From NCBI RefSeq assembly GCF_019393635.1, contig NC_057866.1, positions 1,437,001-1,501,000 on the forward strand: a DNA stretch of 64,000 nucleotides. Reading direction: 5' to 3'. The notes under the pieces were generated by a model. The model did no database searches and was not told the DNA's origin. It worked only from the letters and a program-made list of their open reading frames with translations. The translations under genes were made by a program, and so were the position numbers. Shown piece after piece: positions 49,801 through 58,480 of the stretch (position 1 is its first letter; the number at the start of each line of letters is the position of its first letter). Source of the stretch: Dromiciops gliroides. Taxonomy: Eukaryota > Chordata > Mammalia > Microbiotheria > Microbiotheriidae.

Positions 49801-52800
49801 GGCTGCACCTAGGTAGCTAGGTTAGCCGGAGTGCCTATACGGGCTTGGGTCAAACACCTAGTTGAAGGTAAGCTTTAAAGAAGGCCCTCATGCCTCATGC
49901 TCTCACCTTCCCCCAGAGTCCCAGGGGATTAGCAGCTGAAGCCCTTGGGAGAACATTATCCTGATGACAAAACAGGGTAACTGAGGGAGATTGGCTTTTT
50001 TAAGTAACAAACATTTTTATTTCTAGTTTGGGCTTCCAGTTTTTATCCCTCCCCCCTCCCTGAGGCAGTAAGCAATCAGACATGTGTTCTACATGTACAA
50101 TTACCTAAACCATGACCATGTTAGTCGTTTTGTACAAGAAAACTTGAATAAAAGGAAAAAATGAAAGAAAGTGCAAAACAGCCTGCTTCAGTCTGGGTTT
50201 CACCAGTATCAGTTCTGTCTTTGGAGGTGGACAGTCTGCTTCCTCATTAGTCCTTTGGGACTGTCTGGGATCCAGATGAACTTTCTTAAGGCTTGCAGTA
50301 GTACTGAGTCAGGACTCAGGTGTCCTAGCTTCCGTCACGGGGCTGCCTTCAGGCCCTGCCAACTTCTGACAGCCGAACTAGGCCACATAAAAAGTACTTT
50401 GCTGTCTCTGAGCAGACATGGAAACCTCAGTTTCTCCTGGGCTCTTGGGGCCACCCTCAGTGATGCCACACACTCTCTTGCAGGGACGTGCACCAATGAC
50501 AAGAGAGATGAGTGCCGCCTGCCTGATGGCAAGATTGCATCTTCCTGCTCTGAAATGTCGGGTTCCTGGAAGTACCATGTGCCCAACCAGCCTTACTGTG
50601 CTGGGCCGTCCCCCATGCCCACGATGCCTTCCCGCACAACATCCAAGCCATGCCCACCTTCTCTTCTCTGCAGGCTGATCATGAGCAAGTGAGAAAGCAA
50701 AAAGCACAAAAAAGAATTTGTGGTGAGGCAGGGCATGGAGCATGGGATCCAGCATCAGCTCCCCTTGGGAATGAGCTCTCTAAACCTCGGAGCTCCCCTC
50801 CAGAGTGGTTTGTCTGGTGAGGTAGCGAGCCCCCTGTGACCTGTGGTCTCTGAGAGGAGCTGGGCGCTGCGGGGGGGGGGGGAGTGGCAGGTGTCGAGGG
50901 ATCACTGAGGTTATGTGCACTTCACAGTCTCAGATTCTACAAAAGAGGCACTTCAATCAGATGTTAGTGTGAGGCTGGAAGGGATTTATTGAGACTGAAG
51001 GTAGCCAGTGGAGGGAGAAATTAGAGCTGTGCCAATCCCGAGGAGATGCTTAGAGAGGACAGGCCAGGGAAGAGGCTGAAGTCCACTGCTGGACACTTCT
51101 ACTGTTCTGGCCCTGGACTCAGTGAGACTCATGGGAATCGAGGCAAAGAGTGACCCAGGAAGGCGCTGCATGGCCCCTTGTGCCGCCTCGGCTGCTGACT
51201 CCTGGCTCCTCTTTTTCCAGGGTCTTTGCATCGTGCCATCACATCATACCCCCAGAGCCCTACTTTGAGGGTTGTGTGTATGACCAATGCCACATCCCCG
51301 AAAGCCAAGTGTGGTGCTCAGGCTTGGAGCTGTATGCATCCCTCTGTGCAGAGCAAGGTGTATGTATCGACTGGAGAGGCGAGACACAGGGGCTGTGTTG
51401 TGAGTGATCCTGCTTTGTTCCTTTGGTCGGGCACTTAGTCTGGGGCACAGGAAATGGGATCAGATTGCCCTGGGGGCCTAAGGAGAGGTGGCAGGTTTGG
51501 GAAGGCCATCCCATCACCAGATGCAAAGGGGAAGGAATATGAATGGTCCCTTCCATTTAGAGACAAGGGAAGGGTCTTGACCACGGTCCCAAGGTCAAGC
51601 TCAAACTCAGCTTGTCTGATTCCAAGTCCAGCTGTCATATCCCCCATCAGCAGCCTCCCTGTCTCACAGTCAGTCAGTCCTTCACTAATGGGCATCTACC
51701 AAGGACATGAGTCCAAAACACAAAGGTGTGTGAGAGGTGATGTGGTGACAAGATCAAGATGAGAAATTAGAGTTCAGCCCCCCATTTTAGAGATGAAATG
51801 AATGGTCAAAGTCTCACCGGTAGCAGGTGCAGAGCCAACCCTTCTCTGACTAAGCAGCATGTACTGGGGGAGTGGGAAGAGATCTATGAGGTGAGGGTTC
51901 TAATGAGGCAAAAGTCTGGGGTTGAGAATCTTGGAGCTGGGGGTTGGCATGATGAACATTGTCTTTTAGGAAGTGCACAGTTTGGGTAGAAGGCACTGGA
52001 CTGGGGCTTCCCATGTAGGGCACGGAAAGTGGTAGGGCTCAGCTCTTGAGGAGTGTTACAATGCTTCCTGAGTGAAATTTCCTCAAGGGATGGCTTCCCC
52101 CCTTCTCCTATAGCTCTTACCTGTCCTGGTGATAAAGTATACCAAGCATGTGGCCCAATCTACCCACCCACCTGTCAAAGTCCTCAGGGAAGCATCAACA
52201 CCAGCCTGATGTAAGTAGCTGAATTAGGTCCATGAACCCTTGGCTCTACCCTGGTTCCTCCACAGACACACTACAACTTCACATAAGTGGTGTTTCCCTG
52301 CTTTTGTTCCCCAGTTAGAGTTTGTCAAAAGATGGGCAGCCTCTGTCTGCTTCCCTTACCACCTCCTCCGACCAAAGAAAACAGCCAGGCAGGCTGATGG
52401 CTTCCCCACTGGCTATGCCAAGGAAGCAGAACTGAATGTGATTGCACTGGGATCTGATTTTCTTCTCCCCTAGCCTTGCTGAAGACATCAGCCTAGTTAC
52501 AGAAGGATGTTTCTGCCCCGTTGGCACCACCCTCTTCAGCTCCAGTTCCGATGTCTGTGTGCCAGCCACACCATCTGAGTGCCACCGTAAGTGAAGGGCT
52601 TCACTCCCGGGCCATAATCCTGGAACCCCAAATCCATGGGGTTCAAGAAGGCAGCTAGCTCAGCTTCCAAGCCGGAGGCCTCCAGAGAAGGTGGTTGGTC
52701 TCTGGAAGGGTGGGTTTGGGTGCATGAGAGGACAACAAGCTCATCCTCGGGCAGGAGCTCAGCCCTGCTGGGGTGTTTCCAGGAAGTTCCACTCCCCTGT

Positions 52801-55800
52801 GGACCACAACACAGTGGGCACTGGGAAATCCTGGAGAGTCTTGGTCTGTCTGTTGCAAACGGCCCGCCTCTCTCCTCCTTTCTTCCAGCCTGGTGCATAG
52901 GCCCCAAAGGAGAGCCTGTGAAGGTGAGTATTTCTGTGCCACACATTGCTCTTTCCCAGAGGCCCTGCTCTGGATGGCAAAGTCCAAGGAAGGAAGGTTG
53001 GGAGAAGCTCCTTTTGCCCTGGGCTCTGCTGGGCGCCTTCCTAGCCATGCTCTGCCCCAGCCTCTGCTCTACTCACTTCAGGGAAGAGCTTCGACCGCAC
53101 AGCCCCCTTTCCCTCCTGGGGAAGTTCTTCCCATTGTTCTTGCCCCGGACTTAGTGCCTTCTGAGGTCACATGGATGGCATAGCGAGGGGTCCATGGCAT
53201 GTGAAAGAGAGGTTGATCCCCCCCCTTGCTCAGTGGGGCTGCCTTGGCAGTCAGCCAGGCTGGCCCATGGGGTCTCTCTGTTCTGGGGCAGGGATTCAGG
53301 CATGCCTCAGAGTCAAGTGAAGTCAACAAGAGCTTCCTATGTGCCTGGCACTGGGATAAGTTTTAGGGATCCAGATACATGCCAATTCAAAGACAATCTG
53401 CCCTCAGGGAGCTGAAAGGGGGTGACGGAGGTTCCTATGTGGGAAAATGGGGATGAGAATCTGAAGGGTGAGGGCCTGGAGAAGAAGGAGAGAGGATTGG
53501 CCTGGGTCCTGTTCAAAAGGGAGGCTCTGGGAGGATCAGCAATTGGAGCAGGGGCTGCAGGGGTGGCCAGATGGTCCAGGGAGAGGCCACAGCTTGACTG
53601 CTCGGCCCCAGAGAACACAAGCCAAAGCAATGCTGGAGACGAAGAGATTGGAAAGGGGGGAAACTTCCCCACAAAACAAAAGCCATCCCAGCATAGGAGG
53701 GGGTGGGCTCCCCTTTCTGGAGGTCTTCAGGCAAAGGCTGCAGAGGCACTCATCACACAGGGTACAGAGCTATGGGCTGGCTCTGTCTTCTGACGTTCCC
53801 TGAAAAAGGCCCTGAGAAAGAGAAGCCACCGCTGGGCTCCTCTATGTCCTTGCCTAGGGTAGAAATCAATGTCCGTAGGATCAAGGAAGAAACAAGAAGG
53901 GTGCTCTAGGGAAGGAGGTCTTTCCTGGCTGCTGTCCATCTCTGAGTGCTCTCCTCCCTGAGGACACAAAGCGGGAGGGGGGGGCTGCACCTCGGCCTTG
54001 CCATCCTCTCCCACCGCAGGGCACCCCTGCAGACACTCACAGCTGGCCCGGTGCCATCTGTCACTGCCCCTTGGGCAGGAGGGAGTAGAGGCAGCGCCCA
54101 CTGGCAGTAATCAGGCCCTGCCTCTTGCTTCTTCTCCTAGCCTGGAGCTGTGGTGTCCTCAGGTCCCTGTGAAACATGCAGCTGCATCCCTGATGGCAAC
54201 CCAGGGTCCAAGACGTATGTCATCAAATGTGAGGCCAGAGTCTGTGACCCCCACTGCCCAGTGGTAAGTCTCCTGCTGCTCCAGCATCTTCTCGGGGGCA
54301 GGGGGGAGGGGAACCTCCCCTGATCTCCTCTTTGTTGCAGGGCTTTGAGTACCAAAAGAAGCCAGGCCAGTGCTGTGGCAAGTGTGTGCAGGTGGCCTGT
54401 GTGGTGCAGACCAACGACAGCTCAGTGCATCTGGTCCAGGTGAGTGTGCAGGATCCCTGGATTCCCAGTCTCTCTCCCACCAGCTGCAGACTCATCAAAC
54501 TTCTTCTCTGTGGGATCCACAGAGGGATGTATTTCAGTTGCAGGGTGGGAAAAATCAGAGCTCAGAGGCAGAAGCCCACCTGCTGGCCATCCAGGGAACA
54601 GATGCCCACTGGGACCCACTGTCCCCAGAGCTCTGAGCGAGGCATGGAGGAGGGCTGGCCACTGGTCCTCCTCCTGGGGTGCTCCCAGTCTTAGGGGAGG
54701 GAAATAAGACTATGGTACCTCACATGCCACAATAAGGGCCTGAGGGGTCAGTAGCTCTGATGGGGGAGGGGAGTTCATCAGTCATAGGGAGACTTTCCCA
54801 AACTGTGGATGCAAGGAATATGGCCATAGAAAGTGGAGCAGGCAATGGTCGCTGTTGCAGGCTGCCCAGCCAGGGATGGCCCGGCTGTAACTTGTGTCCC
54901 CTGCAGTGCAGGAGGCAGGGCTGGCTGGGGCTAAGCAGCTGAGCTGTGAACACTCTGACCCGTGCCCAGAGCCCTTAGGCTTGGCCCAAAGACAGGGCAC
55001 ATGCCTTCCCATCCATACCGTCTCCCCTTGCCATGCTGTGCCAGGAGTCTTCCACAGTCCAGGCTCAGTAAGGGGATGAGAAAAGAAGTAGGATAGGTCC
55101 ATGCCCCAGAGGGATGCCCAAGGGGACAGTAGAGGGTAAAGGCAGCCTTGTTCAGCTGCTACTGTCCATGGTGGGAAAGTGCTGGACCCAGGGCTGGGCA
55201 TGCAGGGAGTGCTTCGTAGAGAAAATCTCCCTAACTGGCATGGTCAAGTGTGGCTTGTCATTCCCTACCCCTTCTGTTGTCCCTTTCAGCCGGGGAAAAA
55301 CTGGTCTAGTCCTGGAAATAAATGTGTTCAGTATGAGTGTGAAAAGGTCAATGGCCAGCTCCTGTTGGTGACTGTGAAGAAGGCCTGCCCCCCTATCCTC
55401 TGCTCCGCGGTAAGCTTGTGTGGGCTTGGGAGAGAGCAGACTGCCTTTCTTCCCTGGGAGCAAAGAAGCCTGTGGACAGCAATGTCCAGGGCCTCCTCCC
55501 CCTCGATGTGGACCCAGGACCTGTTCTGGCTGAATGGAGAGGGGGTGTCTAGATGCTGTGAGAATCCTCTCCTTCCCTTGGATCTTCCAGGGGATTGTGG
55601 TAGACCCCAGCTTGCCCTGTTCCGTCCCTGCCTGGACCCTGGTGGCATCTCCCCTCCTCTCCTCCCCTCTAAATCTCTAAAGCAGGCTTTCTTCAACTTT
55701 TCCCACTCACAACCCCTTTTCACCCGAGAAATTTGTGCCCCAGATCTATAGATATATACAATAGATATACAGAACCTTTTGCTGTTGCCAATTTTTGCCA

Positions 55801-57705
55801 CCCCCACATTCAGTTGTATGACTCCCATATGGGGTCTCGACCCACAGTTTAGGAAGCTAGGCTCTCAAAGAAGGAAGCCCGTTAGGGCCTAGCCTTTGGG
55901 TAAGAGGAGGGCGGAGAAGGCCAAGCAGAGGGCAGGACCAACCTGCTCCTGTCTGGTGTCCCATTGGCTGCTAGCTGGGAATGACTTTTGTCTCTCTACA
56001 TGCATAGGACCAAGTTAGGAGAAGTGAAGATGGCTGCTGCCTCGTGTGTCCATCCCAACGTAAGTGAGCCTTGGGCCCCCTTCTCAGTTGCTGACCCTAT
56101 CTGCAGGTTGAGCTTCCCACAGGAGAGGCTGAGGGGGCACCGGGAGGGAAGGCAGATGGGGAGCGATGCAGACCCTGACCTAGGAGCCTGGGGACAAGGC
56201 CCCGCCCACCCACATCAGCTCCCTCAACCTGTACAAAGCCTCTTGCTTGGTTCTGCCTGTGCTTCTGGAAGGCTGTGACCCTGAATGTTGTGTCTCTGCC
56301 TTAAAGAGGTGCCTTGTGCCTTGGTCCGCCACACACAAGTCATCCGGAAGGGCAGCTGCAACTCCTCCACCCCACAGGAAGTGACCTACTGCAGGGGGAA
56401 CTGTGGTGACTCGATGTCCATGTGAGTGCTCCTCCCCACAGACAGTGAAGGGGACAGCCCCGTCACATCGCCCAGGCTCTGCACCAGTCTGAGCCTCAGC
56501 CCCTCCCCTCAAGAACTGGACGCCAGTTGGCATCTGGGAACCACTCAGGGATGAGGGGAGAGCAAATCAGCTCAGGTTTGCAGGAGGTTAAATAGGTTGG
56601 AAAAGCAGGGCACAGGCAAAGGATGCAGAAAGGTCAACAAGAACCCCAGAAATGAGTGTGGAAGAGGCAGGGGCTGCACGGAGAGAGGCTGGGGACAGAT
56701 GGATGAGAGCTTTAAATGCTCCCCTGGGCAGGCTGGAGCCCAGGGACTAGCAAGGCATCAGAAGACCAGCTTTGTGACCCTTTTCTAGATCTGGCTTATT
56801 CTTGGTACAGGAAAAGGGCTAAGCAAGGGGGTCTCCCAGGTCAATTCTAGCTCTGGGCACAAGGAGGGATGTCTGAGCCCAGGAAGGTGGCAGGACTGGG
56901 GAGGGGGGGGGGACTCAGCAAAGAGCTTTCTAATGGCTGGGCTGACCCGGAAGGAAGACATCGAAGGCCTAGACCAGAGCAATGGGAATGGAGATGAGCC
57001 AATGCCCATGATGTGCCCAGAAGTGACCTAGGGCTAGGGGTCATCGCTGGGGCTTATGGACATGATCTTGTTGGAACCTCACCAAACCCTGTGAGGGAGT
57101 CCCTCTGGCAGTTATCATGCCGTGTTACTGATGAGGAGACAGCCTCAGAGAGGGCCGGGACTTCACATAACTAGTGGGGGAGGGGTCAGGAGTGGAATTT
57201 GAACCCAGGGCTTTCCCAATTCCAGGAGCAGTACCTTTCCTTATACCCTATGATGGGCTGACCATGTGTATGCGCGTGCGTGTGCATGATGTGCGTCTGT
57301 ATGTGTGAACGTGTGTGCATGTCTGCATATATGTAGGAGGCGGGGTGTAGAGGGTGCGCCGCGCTGGCTGCGAGGGCTCCGCGGAGGGCCAGCCCAGGGC
57401 CAGAGCTTCACCCCATTGCTTCTCCCGCTAGCTACTCCTTCGAGACCAGCGCGGTGGAACACCGCTGCCGATGCTGCCGCGAACTCAAGACCAGTCAGAG
57501 GAACGTGTCGCTGAGCTGCCCCGACGGCTCCAGCCTGGCCTTCGCCTTCACGCAGGTGGAGGAGTGTGGCTGCCAGAGCTCGCCATGCGACGGCGCGGAC
57601 GGTGGGAGCAGCGAGGAGGAGGATGAGCCGGGAGCCCAAGCTCCCCGGAAGGAGCAGACCATGCGCGGGCCACGAGCAGCCGACGGCTCCCAGCCCCGGA
57701 GATAA
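19588..57705 (+). CDS. MUC5AC: Gel-forming mucin MUC5AC, complete spliced coding region (46 exons)
   Basis: Secreted gel-forming mucin of airway and gastric-type surface epithelium. It polymerises through N- and C-terminal cysteine-rich domains and carries O-glycans on Pro/Thr/Ser segments. I placed 46 coding exons with GT-AG boundaries; their lengths sum to 11,883 nt, 3,960 residues plus stop, and all phases agree. MUC5AC rather than MUC5B is indicated by recalled human MUC5AC stretches such as [37 protein letters not shown] and the [11 protein letters not shown] CysD type. The large central exon is number 31, as I recall for human MUC5AC. The product is shorter than human (about 5,650 residues, from memory) because long PTS repeat arrays are absent. 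Exon coordinates are given in the domain entries. The least certain exon is number 2; two exons expected near 53 kb are missing. Confidence 0.95.
20148..20174. repeat. (TG)n at the start of intron 2
   Basis: Pure TG dinucleotides 13-20 bp downstream of the candidate exon 2 donors. In some species such tracts affect splicing; here it also adds to the uncertainty of the donor. Confidence 0.85.
21360..21432 (-). mobile_element. L2 LINE 3' fragment in intron 2
   Basis: CACCTACTGTGTGCCAAGCA then CTGTGCTGAGCAAATGAC is an antisense L2 end. Confidence 0.6.
21480..21735. repeat. 40-bp minisatellite in intron 2
   Basis: ACACAGAACA recurs at 21531, 21571, 21611, 21651 and 21691, exactly every 40 bp, each followed by a variable ATCAGAGCTG/GTCAAGGCTG part. 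About six units in all. Confidence 0.92.
22704..22732. repeat. (TG)n in intron 3 region, before exon 3
   Basis: A short TG-rich tract about 50-80 bp upstream of the exon 3 acceptor. Confidence 0.7.
23267..26364 (+). CDS. MUC5AC: MUC5AC exons 4-10: D1 assembly (VWD1, C8, TIL)
   Basis: Exons: 23267-23531, 23845-23959, 24591-24681, 24914-25023, 25128-25341, 25444-25569, 26247-26364. They cover about residues 97-443. VWD1 opens with [15 protein letters not shown] and contains the CGLCGDFNG motif (exon 6), the CxxC-type motif linked to D-domain multimerisation in VWF and mucins. The C8 module is in exons 7-8 and ends [11 protein letters not shown]. The TIL module follows in exons 9-10 with [28 protein letters not shown] and VLDDIS. 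All exon phases agree and no stop interrupts. This region is nearly colinear with human MUC5AC as I recall it. Confidence 0.93.
26400..26585 (+). mobile_element. Old SINE remnant in intron 10
   Basis: AGAGATCTGGCTTCAAATCC, AGTGTGACCCCCTGG and CTTCCCCATCTGTAAACTGA occur in MIR order with a gap. Confidence 0.45.
26886..32776 (+). CDS. MUC5AC: MUC5AC exons 11-19: D2 assembly (VWD2, C8, TIL)
   Basis: Exons: 26886-27024, 27845-27955, 28358-28427, 28564-28701, 28790-28954, 30422-30516, 31863-31989, 32361-32616, 32724-32776. They cover about residues 443-828. VWD2 begins after [17 protein letters not shown] and includes [15 protein letters not shown] across the exon 14/15 junction. The C8 module reads YAQHWCGLL through [23 protein letters not shown]. 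The TIL module has [23 protein letters not shown] and CPCYYQG. Intron 15 contains an L3/CR1 fragment and intron 16 a 0.5 kb hexanucleotide array. Intron 17 and the intron before exon 20 contain MIR-type SINE remnants. Confidence 0.93.
27025..27844. other. Intron 11, nothing recognised
   Basis: About 0.8 kb, with a possible MIR scrap (CTCTGAGACTCAGTTTCCTC near 27153). No other feature seen. Confidence 0.5.
29580..30195 (+). mobile_element. L3/CR1 LINE fragment in intron 15
   Basis: GGCCTGTGTCCAGCTCTGGGA at about 30010, then GGCCACAGTTTAGGAGG and TTGGAGATATTTAGGATTC. This matches the recalled order of L3/CR1 ORF2 end sequences, with earlier weaker parts from about 29580. Confidence 0.6.
31058..31560. 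repeat. Hexanucleotide CCTGGC/CCTGAC/CCTGGT array in intron 16
   Basis: About 500 bp of 6-bp units CCTGRY, mostly CCCTGG/CCCTGA/TCCTGG, pyrimidine-rich on the + strand. The minus strand has frequent GGG runs three bases apart, so it could form G-quadruplexes. It leaves two long antisense open frames made only of repeat peptides. Confidence 0.95.
32080..32230 (-). mobile_element. MIR/CORE-type SINE in intron 17
   Basis: CATTTTACAGTGGAGGAAAC, GTGAAGTGACTTGTCCAAGG, then CTGTGCCACCAGCTGCCCC. A complete but diverged antisense copy. Confidence 0.8.
32955..33060 (-). mobile_element. MIR-type SINE remnant in intron 19
   Basis: CTCATTTTACTGAGAGGGAA, CTGAGGCCCAGAAAGGGAAG and GACTTAGCTAAGGTCATGTA form an antisense MIR core. 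Confidence 0.65.
33265..34267 (+). CDS. MUC5AC: MUC5AC exons 20-21: D' region
   Basis: Exons: 33265-33365 and 34116-34267, about residues 828-912. The sequence reads [22 protein letters not shown], then [19 protein letters not shown] and [13 protein letters not shown], a trypsin-inhibitor-like cysteine module corresponding to D' of VWF and mucins. Intron 20 contains a CTGC/CTTC tetranucleotide tract that ends shortly before the exon 21 acceptor. Confidence 0.92.
33968..34062. repeat. CTGC/CTTC tetranucleotide tract in intron 20
   Basis: Imperfect CCTGCCTGCCTTCCTG repeats over about 95 bp, ending about 55 bp before the exon 21 acceptor and forming a pyrimidine-rich lead-in. Confidence 0.9.
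34651..40040 (+). CDS. MUC5AC: MUC5AC exons 22-30: D3 assembly (VWD3, C8, TIL) and start of PTS region
   Basis: Exons: 34651-34789, 35345-35458, 35669-35851, 36755-36994, 37298-37454, 37924-38052, 38923-39067, 39721-39764, 39849-40040. They cover about residues 912-1359. VWD3 starts [15 protein letters not shown] and holds [10 protein letters not shown] (exon 25). The C8 module ends with [15 protein letters not shown] and SWRTPSVC. The TIL module in exons 27-30 has [46 protein letters not shown] and [10 protein letters not shown]. In the family, D3 forms intermolecular disulphides that extend the polymer. Exon 30 ends in a Thr/Pro/Ser-rich stretch. I chose the GTAAGG donor after 40040 because it is strong and matches phase 1 of exon 31. 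Confidence 0.92.
35940..36215. repeat. TG/CATG-rich tract in intron 24
   Basis: Imperfect TGTGTG/GCATG repeats over about 270 bp, like those upstream at 4-5.8 kb. Confidence 0.8.
38148..38222. repeat. Polypurine GA-rich tract in intron 27
   Basis: About 75 bp of almost pure purine (GGGAGAGAAGGGAGAAGAGG type), able in principle to form triplex (H-DNA). Confidence 0.85.
40610..46114 (+). CDS. MUC5AC: MUC5AC exon 31: giant central exon with ten CysD modules and PTS linkers
   Basis: One uninterrupted 5,505-nt exon, about residues 1360-3194, phase 1 at both ends. It holds ten CysD modules of about 95-99 residues: 40828-41112, 41389-41673, 41821-42117, 42364-42660, 42907-43203, 43450-43746, 43993-44289, 44536-44832, 45079-45375 and 45622-45918. 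Each starts near a WxxW motif (WSPW, WTAW or WTKW), a known C-mannosylation type, and ends with LCC/KCC. In gel-forming mucins CysD modules self-associate and cross-link the gel. Between them are short Thr/Ser/Pro linkers, probably O-glycosylated. No 8-residue tandem repeat is seen. The exon ends inside the [15 protein letters not shown] segment and uses the donor GTAAGT; downstream read-through in the same frame is intronic. Confidence 0.95.
41821..45918 (+). repeat. 543-bp coding tandem array (8 CysD + 7 PTS linkers)
   Basis: The cysteine codon that opens each module recurs at 41821, 42364, 42907, 43450, 43993, 44536, 45079 and 45622, a period of exactly 543 bp (181 codons). Each unit is a 297-bp CysD plus a 246-bp linker. 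Linkers are almost identical in all seven copies, with rare differences: linkers 4 and 5 share CATACGACC where the others have CATACAACC, and linker 4 reads CCACATGAA where the others read CCACCTGAA. The near identity at silent sites points to recent expansion or ongoing gene conversion. Confidence 0.97.
46476..47618 (+). CDS. MUC5AC: MUC5AC exons 32-33: PTS tail and cysteine-rich segment before D4
   Basis: Exons: 46476-46750 and 47441-47618, about residues 3195-3345. Exon 32 begins with the continuation of the cysteine motif started in exon 31 ([13 protein letters not shown]), then a Thr/Ser/Ala/Pro-rich run of about 50 residues, then CLNVVPPRK. Exon 33 begins KGETW and has [28 protein letters not shown] and [10 protein letters not shown]. 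This matches the human segment leading into D4. Confidence 0.92.
47771..47926 (+). mobile_element. Marsupial tRNA-like SINE in intron 33
   Basis: Head GGGCAGCTAGATGGTGCAG and an A-rich tail, flanked by GAATAACTAGTCAAAGA at 47754-47770 and 47927-47943. Confidence 0.95.
48343..48493 (+). mobile_element. Marsupial tRNA-like SINE in intron 33
   Basis: Head GGGGCAGCTAGGTGGCG, tail of 14 A. The duplication GAAAGTCTTCCTGTG (48328-48342) is matched by GAAAGTCTCCCTGTG (48494-48508). Confidence 0.95.
48668..52923 (+). CDS. MUC5AC: MUC5AC exons 34-40: D4 assembly (VWD4, C8, TIL) and start of VWC
   Basis: Exons: 48668-48918, 49527-49710, 50484-50688, 51221-51399, 52114-52210, 52474-52586, 52889-52923. 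They cover about residues 3346-3700. VWD4 opens with [15 protein letters not shown]; the GDPH codons lie at 48685-48696, the Asp-Pro autocleavage site known in MUC2 and MUC5AC. CGTCTND closes the VWD. The C8 module follows ([24 protein letters not shown]), then TIL ([27 protein letters not shown]). Exon 40 is only 35 nt and encodes [11 protein letters not shown], the first strand of a VWC module, ending in phase 0. Confidence 0.92.
49995..50290 (-). mobile_element. Unnamed non-LTR retrotransposon 3' end in intron 35
   Basis: An inverted relative of the element at 6980-7165. The shared parts are TTTTCTTGTACAAAA, the GGGAGGGGGGAGGG block and AAATAAAAATG on the minus strand. This copy extends about 100 bp further 5'. 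Confidence 0.6.
52924..54140. other. Intron 40, site of missing VWC exons
   Basis: I read all frames on the + strand for the expected cysteine-dense exons (CxxCxC and CCP patterns) and found none. It holds a probable antisense L2 end at about 53320-53410 (CCTATGTGCCTGGCACTGGG and TCTGCCCTCAGGGAGCTG) and purine-rich unique DNA. There are no N runs. Confidence 0.75.
53318..53412 (-). mobile_element. L2 LINE 3' fragment in intron 40
   Basis: Antisense L2 end as at 16012 and 1905. It lies within the interval where exons are missing. Confidence 0.55.
54141..55409 (+). CDS. MUC5AC: MUC5AC exons 41-43: VWC module (apparently chimeric) and following segment
   Basis: Exons: 54141-54263, 54341-54439, 55290-55409, about residues 3701-3814, all phase 0. 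The sequence [15 protein letters not shown] to [19 protein letters not shown] matches the second C-terminal VWC of human MUC5AC. The part of human MUC5AC between GEPVK and the residues before PGAVVSS (about 100 residues: rest of VWC1, linker and first strand of VWC2) has no counterpart in 52924-54140. Exon 43 encodes PGKNWSS through [11 protein letters not shown]. Confidence 0.9.
54440..55289. other. Intron 42, nothing recognised
   Basis: About 0.85 kb without a recognised repeat or exon. Confidence 0.5.
55683..55864 (-). mobile_element. hAT-type non-autonomous DNA transposon in intron 43
   Basis: Ends form imperfect inverted repeats: CAGGCTTTCTTCAACTTTTC on the left, and CTAGCTTCCTAAACTGTGGG on the opposite strand at the right. 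Flanks CTCTAAAG and CTCTCAAA are a plausible decayed 8-bp duplication. Confidence 0.6.
56008..57705 (+). CDS. MUC5AC: MUC5AC exons 44-46: C-terminal cystine knot and stop
   Basis: Exons: 56008-56059, 56307-56421, 57432-57705, about residues 3815-3960. The cystine-knot (CTCK) pattern is clear: [44 protein letters not shown] and FTQVEECGC. In this family the knot forms disulphide-linked dimers in the ER. After the knot comes an acidic tail with EEEDE and a basic end, then TAA at 57703-57705. Exon 46 is markedly more GC-rich than the exons upstream. Confidence 0.94.
57255..57335. repeat. TG/GCATG-rich tract in intron 45
   Basis: A short alternating purine-pyrimidine stretch (GTGTATGCGCGTGCGTGTG type) about 100 bp before exon 46. 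Confidence 0.7.
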
Positions 57706-58257
57706 AAGGGGCATCAGGACCGCTCTGGGGGAGGGCTGCGGACAAAGCCCCCACAGCCCTGGGCCCGGCCTCGCGCGCATCTCGTTCCCTCCTCGTCTCG
57801 GCCAGCTCCATTACTGATAGCGCTTACGCCTCTTTGGGGGCCGCCCCGCCCCGCCTGCTTCCCACCTGGCCGCCTTCGGCTGGGTTTGTCCAGTGTAGGC
57901 AGGTGGCTGGCTTTAGCTTCTTGGGTAGCCGACAGAGGAAGCCCACGTTCTCTGGGTGTCTGCGGCTCGCCGCCCTGGGCTTTCCCCATGGCTCGTCAGC
58001 GTGTCTCCGTGTCACTGGGTCCAGCAGCACTGACTGTCTCCAAGCACTGATCACTCCCCTCCGTAGCCCCCAGGACCTGGCGCTCCCCCCCTCGCCCCTA
58101 CCCCCCCCCCCCCGCCGCCGCCCTTGCCCAGCAGCTGCTGTACTTCCGCCACCACACCACCGGGGTCCAGCCTTGCTTCCTGAATGGCCCCGATGCCTGC
58201 GTGGCCAAGAGCTTCGTGAAAGCTATTCTGAGACCCAATTGAAGTTGGCTAGCGACC

Positions 58258-58290
58258 AGGGCGGGGGGTGGGGTGGGGTGGGGTGGGGTT
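58258..58290. repeat. GGGGT pentamer array in the 3' UTR
   Basis: Four or more GGGGT units in a row, a strong G-quadruplex candidate in the transcript. Confidence 0.85.
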
Positions 58291-58474
58291 GGTCCTAACA
58301 GAAAATGGGAGCCCTGCCACGCATCTGGCGCTGGACTCGGTACCAGTCCAGCTCTTCCCCCTGCCCCGCTCCCTGGCCTGCCTGGGTCTCGAACTCGGGG
58401 CGCGGACCATCAGGCTCATTTCTTGGCCAGACTGGCCTTCTCTTCATCCAAAAATGTGCATCTGATTGATTAGA

Positions 58475-58480
58475 AATAAA
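58475..58480 (+). terminator. Poly(A) signal AATAAA of MUC5AC
   Basis: Canonical AATAAA 770 nt after the stop codon. A T/G-rich stretch (TTTTGCAGTCTGGGTCCTGT) follows within 10-35 nt, the expected place for the cleavage site and downstream element. Confidence 0.8.

Noticed and set aside
52536-53048. 170-codon minus-strand frame in intron 40
   Set aside because: It lies across MUC5AC exons 39-40 and the intron, and has no family features.
19588-57705. Assignment of the gene as MUC5B or MUC2
   Set aside because: CysD subtype, exon 31 as the giant exon, and many recalled D-domain stretches fit MUC5AC best. MUC2 has only two CysD modules and MUC5B differs at the D3 and C-terminal segments.
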